A stretch of DNA of 64,000 bases from Streptomyces sp. R21 (GCF_041051975.1 NZ_CP163435.1:8896501-8960500), one strand, 5' to 3'; counted from the first letter of the stretch, positions 27,204 to 36,390 are shown. Notes: a model not told the origin generated them from the sequence alone. Numbers and translations are program-made.

Positions 27204-29003
27204 TTGCACCCCGACAAACCCACCTGGACCCCTTCACCCGCCGAGGCCGAACAGCCGCGGCAGGTGCGCCGCATCCTGAAGCTCTTCCGCCCCTATCGCG
27301 GCCGGCTCACGATCGTCGGCCTGCTCGTCGGCGCCGCCTCCCTCGTCTCCGTCGCCACGCCCTTCCTGCTGAAGGAGATCCTGGACGTCGCGATCCCCGA
27401 GGGCCGCACCGGGCTGCTGAGCCTGCTCGCGCTCGGCATGATCCTCAGCGCCGTCCTCACCAGCGTCTTCGGCGTCCTGCAGACCCTGATCTCCACGACC
27501 GTCGGCCAGCGCGTCATGCACGACCTGCGCACCGCCGTCTACGGCCGGCTCCAGCGGATGTCGCTCGCCTTCTTCACCCGGACCCGCACCGGAGAGGTGC
27601 AGTCCCGCATAGCCAACGACATCGGCGGGATGCAGGCGACCGTCACCTCGACCGCCACCTCGCTGGTCTCCAACCTCACCAGCGTGGTCGCCACCATCGT
27701 CGCCATGGTCGCCCTCGACTGGCGCCTGACCCTGGTCTCGCTGCTCCTGCTGCCGGTCTTCGTGTGGATCAGCCGCCGCGTCGGCAACGAACGCAAGAAG
27801 ATCACCACCCAGCGTCAGAAGCAGATGGCCGTGATGGCCGCGACGGTCACCGAGTCGCTCTCCGTGAGCGGCATCGTGCTCGGCCGCACGATGGGCCGCT
27901 CCGACTCGCTCACGCGCGACTTCTCGGAAGAGTCCGAGCGCCTGGTGGACCTCGAGGTGCGGTCGAACATGGCGGGGCGCTGGCGGATGTCCGTCATCGG
28001 CGTCGTCATGGCCGCCATGCCCGCCGTCATCTACTGGACCGCGGGCATGGCCCTCCAGGTCGGCGGCCCGTCCATCTCGCTCGGCACGCTCGTCGCGTTC
28101 GTCTCGCTCCAGCAGGGCCTGTTCCGGCCGGCGGTCAGCCTGCTCTCCACCGGCGTCCAGATCCAGACCTCGCTGGCGCTCTTCCAGCGCATCTTCGAGT
28201 ACCTCGACCTGCCCATCGACATCACCGAGCCCGAGCAGCCGGTCCATCTCGACCAGGTCAAGGGCGAGATCCGCTTCGAGGACGTCGAGTTCCACTACGA
28301 CGACAGGAGCGGCCCCATCCTGGCGGGCATCGACGTCGCCGTGCCCGCCGGCGGCAGCCTCGCCGTGGTCGGCCCCACCGGATCCGGCAAGTCCACGCTC
28401 AGCTATCTGGTGCCGCGTCTCTACGACGTCACGGGCGGCCGCGTCACACTCGACGGGGTGGACGTGCGCGACCTCGACTTCGACACGCTCGCCCGCGCGG
28501 TCGGCGTCGTCTCCCAGGAGACGTACCTCTTCCACGCCTCGGTCGCGGAGAACCTGCGCTTCGCCAAGCCCGACGCCACCGACGAGGAACTGCACGAGGC
28601 GGCGAAGGCGGCCCAGATCCACGACCACATCACGTCGCTGCCCGACGGGTACGACACGATGGTCGGCGAGCGCGGCCACCGGTTCTCCGGCGGTGAGAAG
28701 CAGCGCCTCGCCATTGCCCGCACCATCCTGCGCGACCCGCCTGTGCTCATCCTCGACGAGGCGACGAGTGCTCTGGACACCCGCACCGAACACGCCGTGC
28801 AGGAGGCCATCGACGCGCTGTCGGCCAACCGCACCACGCTCACCATCGCGCACCGGCTGTCCACCATTCGGGGCGCCGACCAGATCGTGGTCCTCGACGC
28901 CGGGCGCGCGGTCGAACGCGGCACGCACGAGGAGCTGTTGGGGCAGGAGGGGCGGTATACGGCCCTGGTCCGCAGGGACGCCCAACTGGAGCCAACAAGA
29001 TGA
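27204..29003 (+). CDS. ABC multidrug-exporter type half-transporter (homodimeric)
   Basis: 599 residues with fused membrane and ATPase domains. Walker A GPTGSGKST, signature FSGGEKQRLAIAR, Walker B VLILDEATS and H-switch TIAHRL are all canonical, so it can function as a homodimer, unlike the pair at 15717-19291. The start is a rare TTG at 27204, supported by TAGGAG five bases upstream; the first in-frame Met would cut into the first helix region. Divergent MarR regulation suggests drug or metabolite export. Confidence 0.9.
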   Translation: MHPDKPTWTPSPAEAEQPRQVRRILKLFRPYRGRLTIVGLLVGAASLVSVATPFLLKEILDVAIPEGRTGLLSLLALGMILSAVLTSVFGVLQTLISTTVGQRVMHDLRTAVYGRLQRMSLAFFTRTRTGEVQSRIANDIGGMQATVTSTATSLVSNLTSVVATIVAMVALDWRLTLVSLLLLPVFVWISRRVGNERKKITTQRQKQMAVMAATVTESLSVSGIVLGRTMGRSDSLTRDFSEESERLVDLEVRSNMAGRWRMSVIGVVMAAMPAVIYWTAGMALQVGGPSISLGTLVAFVSLQQGLFRPAVSLLSTGVQIQTSLALFQRIFEYLDLPIDITEPEQPVHLDQVKGEIRFEDVEFHYDDRSGPILAGIDVAVPAGGSLAVVGPTGSGKSTLSYLVPRLYDVTGGRVTLDGVDVRDLDFDTLARAVGVVSQETYLFHASVAENLRFAKPDATDEELHEAAKAAQIHDHITSLPDGYDTMVGERGHRFSGGEKQRLAIARTILRDPPVLILDEATSALDTRTEHAVQEAIDALSANRTTLTIAHRLSTIRGADQIVVLDAGRAVERGTHEELLGQEGRYTALVRRDAQLEPTR

Positions 29004-29046
29004 CGATATGCCGGGTTTGTAGGCATTAGCGGGTTACCGTGCCCGC

Positions 29047-29883
29047 ATGCAGATGAACACTCCGCCACGGAGCACGATTCGACTGACGCGCCGGGGCCGG
29101 ACCGCCCTCATCGCGACCGGAGCCGTCGTGGCGGCCACCGCCGTGGCGGTGCCGCTGCTCAGCGTGGAGAGCGGGGACACAAAGCCCACATCCCTCGTGA
29201 TCCCGGAGGGCTGGCGCTCCGGACAGGTGTACGACGCCGTCGACAAGGCGCTCACCATGCCCTCCGGCACCACCAAGAAGGCCCTCGGCAAGGCCCACCT
29301 GAAGCTTCCGAACGACGCGGAGGGCAACCCGGAGGGGTACCTCTTCCCGGCGACCTATCCGCTCGGCAAGAAGGCGACTCCCGAGTCCCTGCTGTCGTTC
29401 ATGGTCGACACCGCGAACAAGAAGTTCAACGGGGCGCCGATCGCCGCCGGAGCGCAGCGCAACGCGATGAACGTCTACCAGGCGGTCACCGTCGCGAGCA
29501 TCGTCCAGGCGGAGGCGGCCACCAAGGAGGACATGGGCAAGGTCGCCCGGGTCATCTTCAACCGTCTGGAGCGCGGGATGCCGCTGCAGATGGACTCCAC
29601 CATCAACTACGCGCTGAACCGCTCCACGCTGGACACCACGCAGCAGGACACCCGGCTCGACAGCCCCTACAACTCCTACCAGCGCATGGGTCTTCCGCCC
29701 ACTCCGATCGCCAACCCTGGCGAGGAGGCGATGCGCGCCGCGATCAACCCGACGCCGGGCGACTGGCTGTACTTCGTCACGGTCAAGCCGGGCGACACAC
29801 GGTTCACGGCGAGCTACGAGGAGCAGCAGAAGAACGTCGCCGCGTTCAACGCGCAGCGCAAGAGCGGGTCGCCTGCGAAGTGA
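29047..29883 (+). CDS. MltG/YceG-like endolytic murein transglycosylase
   Basis: 278 residues. N-terminal membrane anchor at about residues 18-38, then the YceG domain: EGYLFPATYPL, and SIVQAEA with the catalytic Glu near residue 156, and LQMDSTINYAL and YNSY in the substrate groove. MltG cuts nascent glycan strands and helps set glycan length. It is shorter than E. coli MltG and lacks the LysM-like region. It follows the ABC exporter by 43 bases, and converges with the flavin monooxygenase with 12 bases between. Confidence 0.85.
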   Translation: MQMNTPPRSTIRLTRRGRTALIATGAVVAATAVAVPLLSVESGDTKPTSLVIPEGWRSGQVYDAVDKALTMPSGTTKKALGKAHLKLPNDAEGNPEGYLFPATYPLGKKATPESLLSFMVDTANKKFNGAPIAAGAQRNAMNVYQAVTVASIVQAEAATKEDMGKVARVIFNRLERGMPLQMDSTINYALNRSTLDTTQQDTRLDSPYNSYQRMGLPPTPIANPGEEAMRAAINPTPGDWLYFVTVKPGDTRFTASYEEQQKNVAAFNAQRKSGSPAK

Positions 29884-29895
29884 GCCGAGGGGGCA

Positions 29896-30984
29896 TCACG
29901 CGGTGACCGGCTCTCCGGTCAGCAGCCGCCTGATGTCCCGTACGGCCGCCCGCCCGGCCCGGTTCGCGCCGATCGTGCTGGCCGACGGCCCGTACCCCAC
30001 CAGATGAATGCGGGGATCGGCGACCGCGCGGGTCCCCTCCACACGGATGCCGCCACCCGGCTCGCGCAGCTTCAGCGGTGCCAGGTGGTCGATGGCGGCG
30101 CGGAAACCGGTCGCCCACAGAATGACGTCGGCGTCCACGCGCCGCCCGTCGTCCCACGCGACGCCGTCCGGAACGATGCGATCGAACATCGGCTGCCGGT
30201 CCAGGACGCCATCCTCGATCGCCTGCCGGATCGCGTCGTTCAGCGGGAGCCCGGTCACCGACACGACGCTCTTCGGCGGCAGCCCCTGGCGGACCCGTTC
30301 CTCGACGAGCGCGACGGCCGCACGGCCGATGTCCTCGCTGAAGGGACCCTCACGGAAGACGGGCGGTCGCCGCGTCACCCAGGTGGTGGCGGCCGCGTAC
30401 GGCGCGATCTCCATCAGGTGCTGGGTGCCGGACGCGCCACCCCCCACGACGACCACGCGCTGCCCCGCGAACTCCTCGGGGCCGGGGTACTGCGCGGTGT
30501 GCAACTGCCGCCCCCGGAAGGTCTCCTGCCCCGGATAGCGCGGCCAGAAAGGCCGGTCCCAGGTGCCCGTCGCGTTGATCAGCGCCCGCGCGGACCAGAC
30601 GCCATCGGACGTCTCCACGAGCAGCCGGCCTCCCTCGCCCTCCCGTACGGCGAGTACGTCGACCGGCCGCCGCACCCGCAGGTCGAAGCGGTGCTCGTAC
30701 GTGTCGAAGTACTCGGCGATCACCTCGGAGGACGCGCGCGCTGGGTCCGCGCCCGTCAGCTCCATGCCCGGCAGCGCGTGCATCCCGTGCACCTTGCCGT
30801 ACGTCAGCGACGGCCAGCGGAACTGCCAGGCGCCGCCCGGGCGAGGCGCGTGGTCCAGGACGACGAAGTCGCGCTCCGGCTCGAAGCCGGTGCGCCGCAG
30901 GTGATAGGCGCTGGAGAGTCCGGCCTGACCAGCGCCTATGACGACGACATCGACTTCGCGTGTCTGCACCCCGGTGTTGTTCAC
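29896..30984 (-). CDS. flavin-containing monooxygenase-like NAD(P)/FAD oxidoreductase
   Basis: 362 residues from GTG 30984 (VNNTGVQTREVDVVVIGAG). Two Rossmann dinucleotide motifs are visible: VVIGAGQAGLSSAYHL for FAD and VVVVGGGASGTQ for NADPH, with the FMO-type linker GTWDRPFWPRYPG and the ATG-like ILWATGFRA. It lies 66 bases downstream of the SsuD-like gene on the same strand and is thus the last gene of the sulfonate operon. It could supply a second oxidative step on an organosulfur substrate; this is inference from position. Confidence 0.8.
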   Translation of the reverse strand: MNNTGVQTREVDVVVIGAGQAGLSSAYHLRRTGFEPERDFVVLDHAPRPGGAWQFRWPSLTYGKVHGMHALPGMELTGADPARASSEVIAEYFDTYEHRFDLRVRRPVDVLAVREGEGGRLLVETSDGVWSARALINATGTWDRPFWPRYPGQETFRGRQLHTAQYPGPEEFAGQRVVVVGGGASGTQHLMEIAPYAAATTWVTRRPPVFREGPFSEDIGRAAVALVEERVRQGLPPKSVVSVTGLPLNDAIRQAIEDGVLDRQPMFDRIVPDGVAWDDGRRVDADVILWATGFRAAIDHLAPLKLREPGGGIRVEGTRAVADPRIHLVGYGPSASTIGANRAGRAAVRDIRRLLTGEPVTA

Positions 30985-31050
30985 GCTTCTACTAACCGGG
31001 GCGGGGGTGCGGATCTTCCCGCCGGGCGCTGATGCCCGGCGCAAAGACCG

Positions 31051-32205
31051 TCAGCGGCCGCTCCCCACCAGAAGCGGCGCACCGCTCGCCGTCGTCGTAC
31101 GCGGCAGCAGACCGCGAGCCGCCAGATCCGGGATCACGCCCTCCCCGAACCAGTACGCCTCCTCCAGGTGCGGATAGCCGGAGAGCACGAAGTGCTCGAC
31201 GCCCAGCGCGTGATACTCCTCGATCCGGTCGGCGACCTCGGCATGGCTGCCGACCAGCGCGGTGCCCGCGCCACCCCGGACGAGGCCCACGCCCGCCCAC
31301 AGGTTCGGAGAGATCTCCAGCTTGTCGCGGGAGCCGCCGTGCAGCGCCAGCATGCGCTGCTGGCCCACCGACTCACTGCGCCCGAGAGCCGCCTGCGCGG
31401 CCGCGATCGTGTCCCCGTCGAGGTCGTCGAGCAGCCGGTTCGCCGTCGACCACGCCTCCGCCGACGAGTTGCGCGACAGGGTGTGCAGCCGGATCCCGAA
31501 CCGGACCCTGCGCCCCTCGCGCTCGGCGAGCGAGCGAATCCAGTCGATCTTCTCCTTCACCTGAGCCGGAGGCTCGCCCCAGGTCAGATACACATCCGCG
31601 TGCCGGGCCGCGACCGGCCCCGCGGCAGCCGACGAACCGCCGAAGAAGATCTCCGGCAACGGGTCCGGCGGCAGCGCCGTCAGCCCGCCCTCGACCTGGT
31701 AGTGCGCCCCGTCGAAGTCGTAGGGCTGCCCGCCCCACACCCCGCGCACCACCGACAGGAACTCGTCCGTACGCGCATAGCGGCGGTCGTGGTCGAGGTG
31801 GTCGCCGAAACGGCGCTGCTCGGCGGAGTCGCCCCCGGTGACCACGTTCAGGAGCAGCCGTCCGCGCGTGATGCGCTGATACGTCGCCGCCATCTGCGCG
31901 GCGAGCGTCGGCGAGATCACGCCCGGCCGGAACGCCACCAGGAACTTCAGCCGCTCGGTGTGCTGCGCGAGCGCCACCGTCGTCAGCCAGGCGTCCTCGC
32001 ACCAGGTGCCCGTCGGTGTGAGCACCGCCTCGAAGCCCAACTGCTCGGCGGCCTTGGCGATTTGGGCCAGGTACTCGATGTCGGGCGCGCGCACCCCGCT
32101 GACCGGCCGCGTCCGGTCGACCGGGTTGGACGCATACGCGTGCCGGTCCACGAGGGTGCGGCCGTCGCCGCCCGTCGGCAGGAACCAGTGGAGATGGACG
32201 GTCAT
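31051..32205 (-). CDS. ssuD: FMNH2-dependent alkanesulfonate monooxygenase-like protein (LLM class)
   Basis: 384 residues, matching SsuD length. Opens with MTVHLHWFLPTGGDGR, with the SsuD-type His and the bacterial-luciferase barrel; LTPTGTWCEDAWL, RLLLNVVTGGDSAEQRRFGDHLDHDRRY and RIEEYHALGVEHFVLSGYPHLEE are diagnostic of SsuD. It cleaves the C-S bond of sulfonates to release sulfite. No SsuE flavin reductase is present here, so reduced FMN must come from elsewhere. Its start is one base after the SsuA stop, indicating tight coupling. Confidence 0.92.
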   Translation of the reverse strand: MTVHLHWFLPTGGDGRTLVDRHAYASNPVDRTRPVSGVRAPDIEYLAQIAKAAEQLGFEAVLTPTGTWCEDAWLTTVALAQHTERLKFLVAFRPGVISPTLAAQMAATYQRITRGRLLLNVVTGGDSAEQRRFGDHLDHDRRYARTDEFLSVVRGVWGGQPYDFDGAHYQVEGGLTALPPDPLPEIFFGGSSAAAGPVAARHADVYLTWGEPPAQVKEKIDWIRSLAEREGRRVRFGIRLHTLSRNSSAEAWSTANRLLDDLDGDTIAAAQAALGRSESVGQQRMLALHGGSRDKLEISPNLWAGVGLVRGGAGTALVGSHAEVADRIEEYHALGVEHFVLSGYPHLEEAYWFGEGVIPDLAARGLLPRTTTASGAPLLVGSGR

Positions 32206-32206
32206 G

Positions 32207-33238
32207 TCACGAGTCCTTCGGGGCGCGGGCGGCAGTGGTGGACGGCGGCAGATCGCCGTTGAACCGGTCGTCCACGTAGTCGGCGAAGTCAACCTTGTTC
32301 GGGATGAGCTTCAGTTCGGTGAACGTGTCGGCGATCTGCTGCTCGGAGGCGATCAGCGGCTTGTCGATGGCGACCGGGATCCGGCTGGCGTTGCTGCGCT
32401 TCACCGAGGCCAGCGCCACGTCGTACGGGAGCCCGGTGTCCTTCGCCCAGACCTTGGCCCACTCCTCCTGGTGGTCGTAGACCCAGTTCTGGGCGCGCCG
32501 CAGCCGCTCCAGGTAGTCCTTGATCGCGGCGGCCTTCTTCGTGTCCTTGAGTGCGTTCGGCGCCGCCACCTGGAAGTTGAGGCCGTTGACGACGCCCTCA
32601 CCGGTGGTGAGGACGCGGCCCTGCTTGGCCTGGAGGACCTGCGAGGTGTACGGGTCCCACACCGCCCATGCGTCGACCCTGCCGCTGGTGAACGCGGCCA
32701 GCGCGTCGGCGGGCTGGAGGTACTTGACGTTGACGTCGCTCAGCTGGAGCCCGGCCTCCTTGAGTGAGGCGACGAGCTGGTAGTGCGCGGACGAACCCTG
32801 CGCCACGGCAACCGACTTGCCCTTGAGCTCCTCGGCCTTCTTCAGCGACGACCCCTTCGGTACGAGGATGGCCTCACCCTTGGACGCCCCGTGCCAGGCG
32901 GCCACCACCGAGATCTTCGAGCCCGCGCCGGCGGCGAAGACGGGCGGTGTGTTGCCGACGCCGCCGATGTCCACGGCCTTGGCGTTGACGGCCTCCAGAA
33001 GCGGCGGACCGGAGGTGAACGTCGACCACTTGATCTTGTAGTTGAGGTTCTTGAGCTCCCCGGCGGCCCGCAGCACCGCCTCCGAACCGCCCTTCTGGTC
33101 GCCGACGTTGAGGGTGAGGGAACCCTTGCCGTCGGTTCCGCCACCCGTCGAGGTGTCGGCGGCCGAGTTCCCGCCGCAGGCGGAGAGGAGCAGGGCCAGG
33201 GGGAGGAGCAGGGCGGCGGGGACGAGGCGTCGTCGCAT
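32207..33238 (-). CDS. ssuA: sulfonate ABC transporter binding lipoprotein
   Basis: 343 residues. Lipobox LLLSACGGNS, then an SsuA/THI5-like periplasmic-binding fold (VGDQKGGSEAVLRAAGELK, GSSAHYQLVASLKEAGL, YLQPADALAAFTSGRVDAWAVWDPY). It should capture aliphatic sulfonates outside the membrane. It is separated from the ATPase gene upstream by 122 bases; that gap holds a G-rich tract and may be a processing point. Confidence 0.92.
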   Translation of the reverse strand: MRRRLVPAALLLPLALLLSACGGNSAADTSTGGGTDGKGSLTLNVGDQKGGSEAVLRAAGELKNLNYKIKWSTFTSGPPLLEAVNAKAVDIGGVGNTPPVFAAGAGSKISVVAAWHGASKGEAILVPKGSSLKKAEELKGKSVAVAQGSSAHYQLVASLKEAGLQLSDVNVKYLQPADALAAFTSGRVDAWAVWDPYTSQVLQAKQGRVLTTGEGVVNGLNFQVAAPNALKDTKKAAAIKDYLERLRRAQNWVYDHQEEWAKVWAKDTGLPYDVALASVKRSNASRIPVAIDKPLIASEQQIADTFTELKLIPNKVDFADYVDDRFNGDLPPSTTAARAPKDS

Positions 33239-33300
33239 GACGGATCCGTTCGGTTGGTTCAGGTGTGGGTGAGCGTGAGGGGCAGGGGCAGGGTGAAGGC

Positions 33301-33325
33301 GGGTCGGGTCGGGTCGGGGGAGGGG
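33301..33325 (+). other. G-quadruplex-type G-tract inside the sulfonate operon
   Basis: Three GGGTC units in a row followed by GGGGG and GGGG on the plus strand: at least four G-tracts with two-base loops. In the minus-strand transcript this is the C-rich template complement. It lies between ssuB and ssuA. Confidence 0.5.
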
Positions 33326-33360
33326 AGCCGGGGTCCAAGGAGGCGCCGGTGGTCCTGAGT

Positions 33361-34155
33361 TCAGGCGGCTGCGGCTGCGGTGTCGACGCCGAGCCGTTCC
33401 AGCAGCCCGGCGCGCAGCTCCGCGAACCGGGGGTCGGTGATGTCGCGCGGGCGCTCCAGGTCGACCTGTGTCTCGTACGCGATGACACCGTCGTCCATCA
33501 CGAGGACGCGGTCGGCGAGCAGCACCGCCTCCTCGACGTCATGCGTGACCAGCAGCACGGCGCAGCCGCGGCGTTGCCACAACTCGCCCACCAGGCGCTG
33601 TGCCTTGATACGGGTGAGCGCGTCGAGCGCGCCGAACGGCTCGTCGAGCAGCAGCAGATCGGGCTCGGGGACCAGGGCGCGGGCGAGGGAGGCGCGCTGT
33701 GCCTCGCCGCCGGAGAGGGTCTTGGGCCAGGCGTCCGAACGGTGCGTGAGACCGACCTCGGTCAACGCCTGTTCCGCTATGGCGCGTTCGGGCTTCCCGG
33801 GCAGGCCGAGCAGCACATTGCGCCACACCTTCTTCCACGGCATCAGCCGGGGCGCCTGGAACGCGACGGCCTTGCGGCGCGGGACGAGAACGGTGCCCTC
33901 GATGTCGCGGTCCAGCCCGGCGAGGATGCGCAGCAGCGTGGATTTGCCGCAGCCGCTGCGGCCCAGCAGGGCCACGAACTCGCCCTGCTTCACGTCGAGT
34001 TGGAGGTCGCTGATGACGGCACGTCCGTCGAAGCTGCGGGTGAGCCCTTCCACGCGTACCGCGGATGCGCGGGCAGCGGTGGACGTGAGTCCGTCGGGCG
34101 CGGTGTTCTTGTCGAGCGGCACGGTGCTCACCGGCCCGTGAACGTCGGTCGCCAT
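33361..34155 (-). CDS. ssuB: sulfonate ABC transporter ATP-binding protein
   Basis: 264 residues. Walker A GRSGCGKST, Q-loop VAFQAPRLMPW, signature LSGGEAQRASLARAL, Walker B LLLLDEPFGALD and His-switch VTHDVEEA are all intact and match SsuB/TauB-type importers. ATG 34155 overlaps the permease stop by 28 bases. A 28-residue Ser/Thr-rich N-terminal extension precedes the conserved ATPase part. Confidence 0.93.
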   Translation of the reverse strand: MATDVHGPVSTVPLDKNTAPDGLTSTAARASAVRVEGLTRSFDGRAVISDLQLDVKQGEFVALLGRSGCGKSTLLRILAGLDRDIEGTVLVPRRKAVAFQAPRLMPWKKVWRNVLLGLPGKPERAIAEQALTEVGLTHRSDAWPKTLSGGEAQRASLARALVPEPDLLLLDEPFGALDALTRIKAQRLVGELWQRRGCAVLLVTHDVEEAVLLADRVLVMDDGVIAYETQVDLERPRDITDPRFAELRAGLLERLGVDTAAAAA

Positions 34156-35021
34156 TGCAGCAGGAGCCTTTCGAGGGAGCGGACGATGAAGTCGGCGAGC
34201 AGGCCGAGGAAGGCGTAGACGATCAGGCAGACCACGATCACGTCGGTCCGCAGGAAGTCGCGCGCCTGCACCATGAGGAAGCCGATTCCGGCGTCCGCGT
34301 TGATCTGCTCGGCGAAGACGAGCGCCAGCCAGGCGATGCCGAGCGAGTAGCGAAGTCCGGTCATGGCGCCGGGCAGCGCACCCGGCAGGACGACATGCCG
34401 GACCAATCCCCACCGGGAGAGCCCGAGGGACTCCCCGGCTTCGATGAGTTGGGAGTCGACTCCGCGGATGCCGGCGTAGACGTTGAGGTAGAGCGGGAAG
34501 GACACGCCGAGCGTGATGATGGCGATCTTCGGTGCCTCGCCGATGCCGAACCAGATGATGAACAGCGGGATCAGCCCGACGAAGGGAACGGTCCGCAGCA
34601 TCTGCACGCTCGCGTCCACGAGATCCTCGCCGATCCGGAACAGCCCGGAGACCAGGGCGAGTCCGGTGCCGACGACGGTGCCGAGCAGCAGCCCGAACGC
34701 GACGCGCTGCAACGAGACGCCCATGGCGTTCGGCAGTGAACCGTCGGAGATCAGATCGCTGCCGACCCGCGCGATGGTTCCCGGTGAGGCGAGCACATCG
34801 GAGGTCAACACCCCTGTGCTGCTGAGGAGTTGCCACAGAGCGAGCAGCAGGACGGGGCCGGAGGTGCGGCGCAGCCAGCGGGGGACCCGGGTGTGCCGGG
34901 TGGAGGCGGGGACGAGGGTGACGAGTTCCGGCGGAGTCCGGTCGGAGGTGACCACATCCGATGGCGCTATGGGCGATATATCCGGCTTGGAAGAGCTGGG
35001 CGGGGCGTGGCTGATGCTCAT
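34128..35021 (-). CDS. ssuC: sulfonate ABC transporter permease
   Basis: 297 residues, five or six membrane helices. The EAA-type cytoplasmic loop EAGESLGLSRWGLVRHVVLPGALP is characteristic of SsuC/TauC permeases. A 45-residue hydrophilic N-terminus precedes the first helix. It is the first structural gene of the operon; GGAG lies five bases before ATG 35021. 147 bases upstream a leader peptide gene probably senses cysteine supply. Confidence 0.93.
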   Translation of the reverse strand: MSISHAPPSSSKPDISPIAPSDVVTSDRTPPELVTLVPASTRHTRVPRWLRRTSGPVLLLALWQLLSSTGVLTSDVLASPGTIARVGSDLISDGSLPNAMGVSLQRVAFGLLLGTVVGTGLALVSGLFRIGEDLVDASVQMLRTVPFVGLIPLFIIWFGIGEAPKIAIITLGVSFPLYLNVYAGIRGVDSQLIEAGESLGLSRWGLVRHVVLPGALPGAMTGLRYSLGIAWLALVFAEQINADAGIGFLMVQARDFLRTDVIVVCLIVYAFLGLLADFIVRSLERLLLQWRPTFTGR

Positions 35022-35167
35022 GAGGGCTCCACGGGAGGAGAGCGACCGGAGAGGAATGCGCCGGGGTGCCGCCGCGTCGGGAGGTCCGCGTCAGGTGGTC
35101 GACGTGGAATCAGACGTGCGGGTAGGGCGAAGCCCAGGCGAAAGCGGGAGGGAAGAGGAGAAGGGCG

Positions 35168-35251
35168 TCAGCAGCCGCGGCGACACGCGGCGGAGGCCAC
35201 CCGCAGCAGGTCGATGTGACCGCGCGTGGTGAGCAGAACTGAACGCAACAT
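35168..35251 (-). CDS. cysteine-type attenuator leader peptide of the sulfonate operon
   Basis: A 27-residue ORF, MLRSVLLTTRGHIDLLRVAS then AACRRGC, on the operon's strand. It carries the HIDLLRVAS motif of the 'putative leader peptide' family found before sulfur operons in Streptomyces, with Cys at position 23 and at the last codon. GCCGCG and CGCGGC around the first Cys codon can pair into a stem. Ribosomes stalling at the Cys codons when cysteine is short should alter downstream folding and let ssu be expressed. That mechanism is known for mycobacterial leaderless cysteine uORFs; here it is inferred. Confidence 0.8.
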   Translation of the reverse strand: MLRSVLLTTRGHIDLLRVASAACRRGC

Positions 35252-35258
35252 GCGGCAG

Positions 35259-35288
35259 AAAGTAGCCAGCTGGTCCGTGCACGGTCAA
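35259..35288 (-). promoter_or_regulatory. vegetative-type promoter of the leader/sulfonate operon
   Basis: TTGACC (35288-35283), 18 bases, TACTTT (35264-35259). Only seven bases separate the -10 element from the leader ATG at 35251, so the transcript should start at or next to that A: a leaderless leader peptide. Confidence 0.65.
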
Positions 35289-35373
35289 TGGCGTCTCGCG
35301 GACTGGACCTCTGATATCGCCGAACGGACGGTCGCTCAGGCAGGGAACCCGGCGCATGGGCGAGGATGGATGC

Positions 35374-35796
35374 ATGTCCGATGCTTTCAGCACCCGTGTC
35401 CTGAACGTCGCCACAGGCTCATCGGAGCGGGTCGTCGACCTCACCCGCGATTGCGAGGCCTTCCTCCGGGAGACGGCGGCCGGTCGCGACGGCCTGCTCA
35501 ATATCTACGTGCCCCACGCAACCGCCGGCATCGCCATCATCGAAACCGGCTCCGGCAGCGACGACGACCTCCTCGCCGTCCTCCACTCGCTGCTCCCCGC
35601 CGACGACCGCTGGCAACACCGCCACGGCGCCCCCGGCCACGGCCGCGACCACGTACTCCCGGCCCTCGTCCCGCCCCACGCGACACTGCCGGTGCTGGGC
35701 GGGCGGCTGGAGCTGGGGACCTGGCAGTCCGTGTGTCTGGTCGACACCAACATCTCCAATGCCAACCGTCATGTGAGGTTGAGCTTCCTGGGATGA
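35374..35796 (+). CDS. YjbQ/UPF0047 family protein
   Basis: 140 residues. The family core is LLNIYVPHATAGIAIIETG followed by HRHGAPGHGRDHVLPALVPPHATLPV with the conserved metal-type His residues, and NRHVRLSFLG at the end. Members have been linked to thiamine-phosphate synthase-like activity in vitro, but the physiological role is unknown. ATG 35374 has GAGG eight bases upstream; ATG 35356 is an alternative. The gene is divergent from the sulfonate operon. Confidence 0.85.
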   Translation: MSDAFSTRVLNVATGSSERVVDLTRDCEAFLRETAAGRDGLLNIYVPHATAGIAIIETGSGSDDDLLAVLHSLLPADDRWQHRHGAPGHGRDHVLPALVPPHATLPVLGGRLELGTWQSVCLVDTNISNANRHVRLSFLG

Positions 35797-35879
35797 ACGA
35801 GACCGTCCTGGGGGTGGCGGCCGAAACTCCTCACGCTTCGATGCGGAACAGGAGTTGGCGATGCCACATGTCACCTGGG

Positions 35880-36321
35880 GCGAGACCGAACAACCCAACG
35901 ACGGATGCGGAAAGTGCCTGCTGGGAGGTCTCGGGCGCGACCGATCCCGTGACGCGCCCCAAGCCGGGGCCTGGCTGCGTGATGAGCGGGGCCCCTGTGA
36001 TGGGGCGCCCAGATGGAACTGCGGGCGATCCAACGCCGGAACCGTGACGCCACGATCAAGATGCGAGTCGCTGGGAGGACGAAGCAGAAACCCTCGTACG
36101 GCTTCCGGCACGTCCGCACCGTCATGGGCGGGAAGGCCGATCGTGTTGAACTCCACCCGCACGCGGCAGAGGTCATTCGGAATGTGGCTCGCCGGATGCT
36201 CGCCGACCCGGAGAACGTCACGCCGAGCAGTGAAGCCGCCCGCCTCAATCGTGAGGGTGAGCTGGCCCCGGAAGATCACCTCGCGGTGATGTACGGGCGC
36301 GCCGCCCGGGGTCGGCTGTGA
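35880..36321 (+). pseudogene. decayed large serine recombinase (integrase relic)
   Basis: Recombinase pieces appear in all three frames. EVSGATDPVTRPKPG (from 35925) resembles the resolvase segment before a Trp-Leu motif; a frameshift then gives GAWLRDERGPCDG; the third piece, an intact 102-codon ORF at 36013-36321, has the recombinase-domain pattern KPSYGFRHVR...ELHPHAAEVIRNVARRMLADP...SSEAARLN. The N-terminal catalytic Ser region and the C-terminal half are missing. This is what remains of a prophage or integrative-element integrase, and it lies directly beside the gas-vesicle cluster. Confidence 0.6.
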
Positions 36322-36390
36322 TATCCGCAGAGCCTGAGCCGCCGTTCCAACCGGCCATACCTGCTCACTGTCACCCTTGGGCCGAGAACC

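Noticed and set aside
35022..35167. SAM or other riboswitch upstream of the sulfonate operon
   Set aside because: No conserved riboswitch core recognised; the leader peptide explains the region better.
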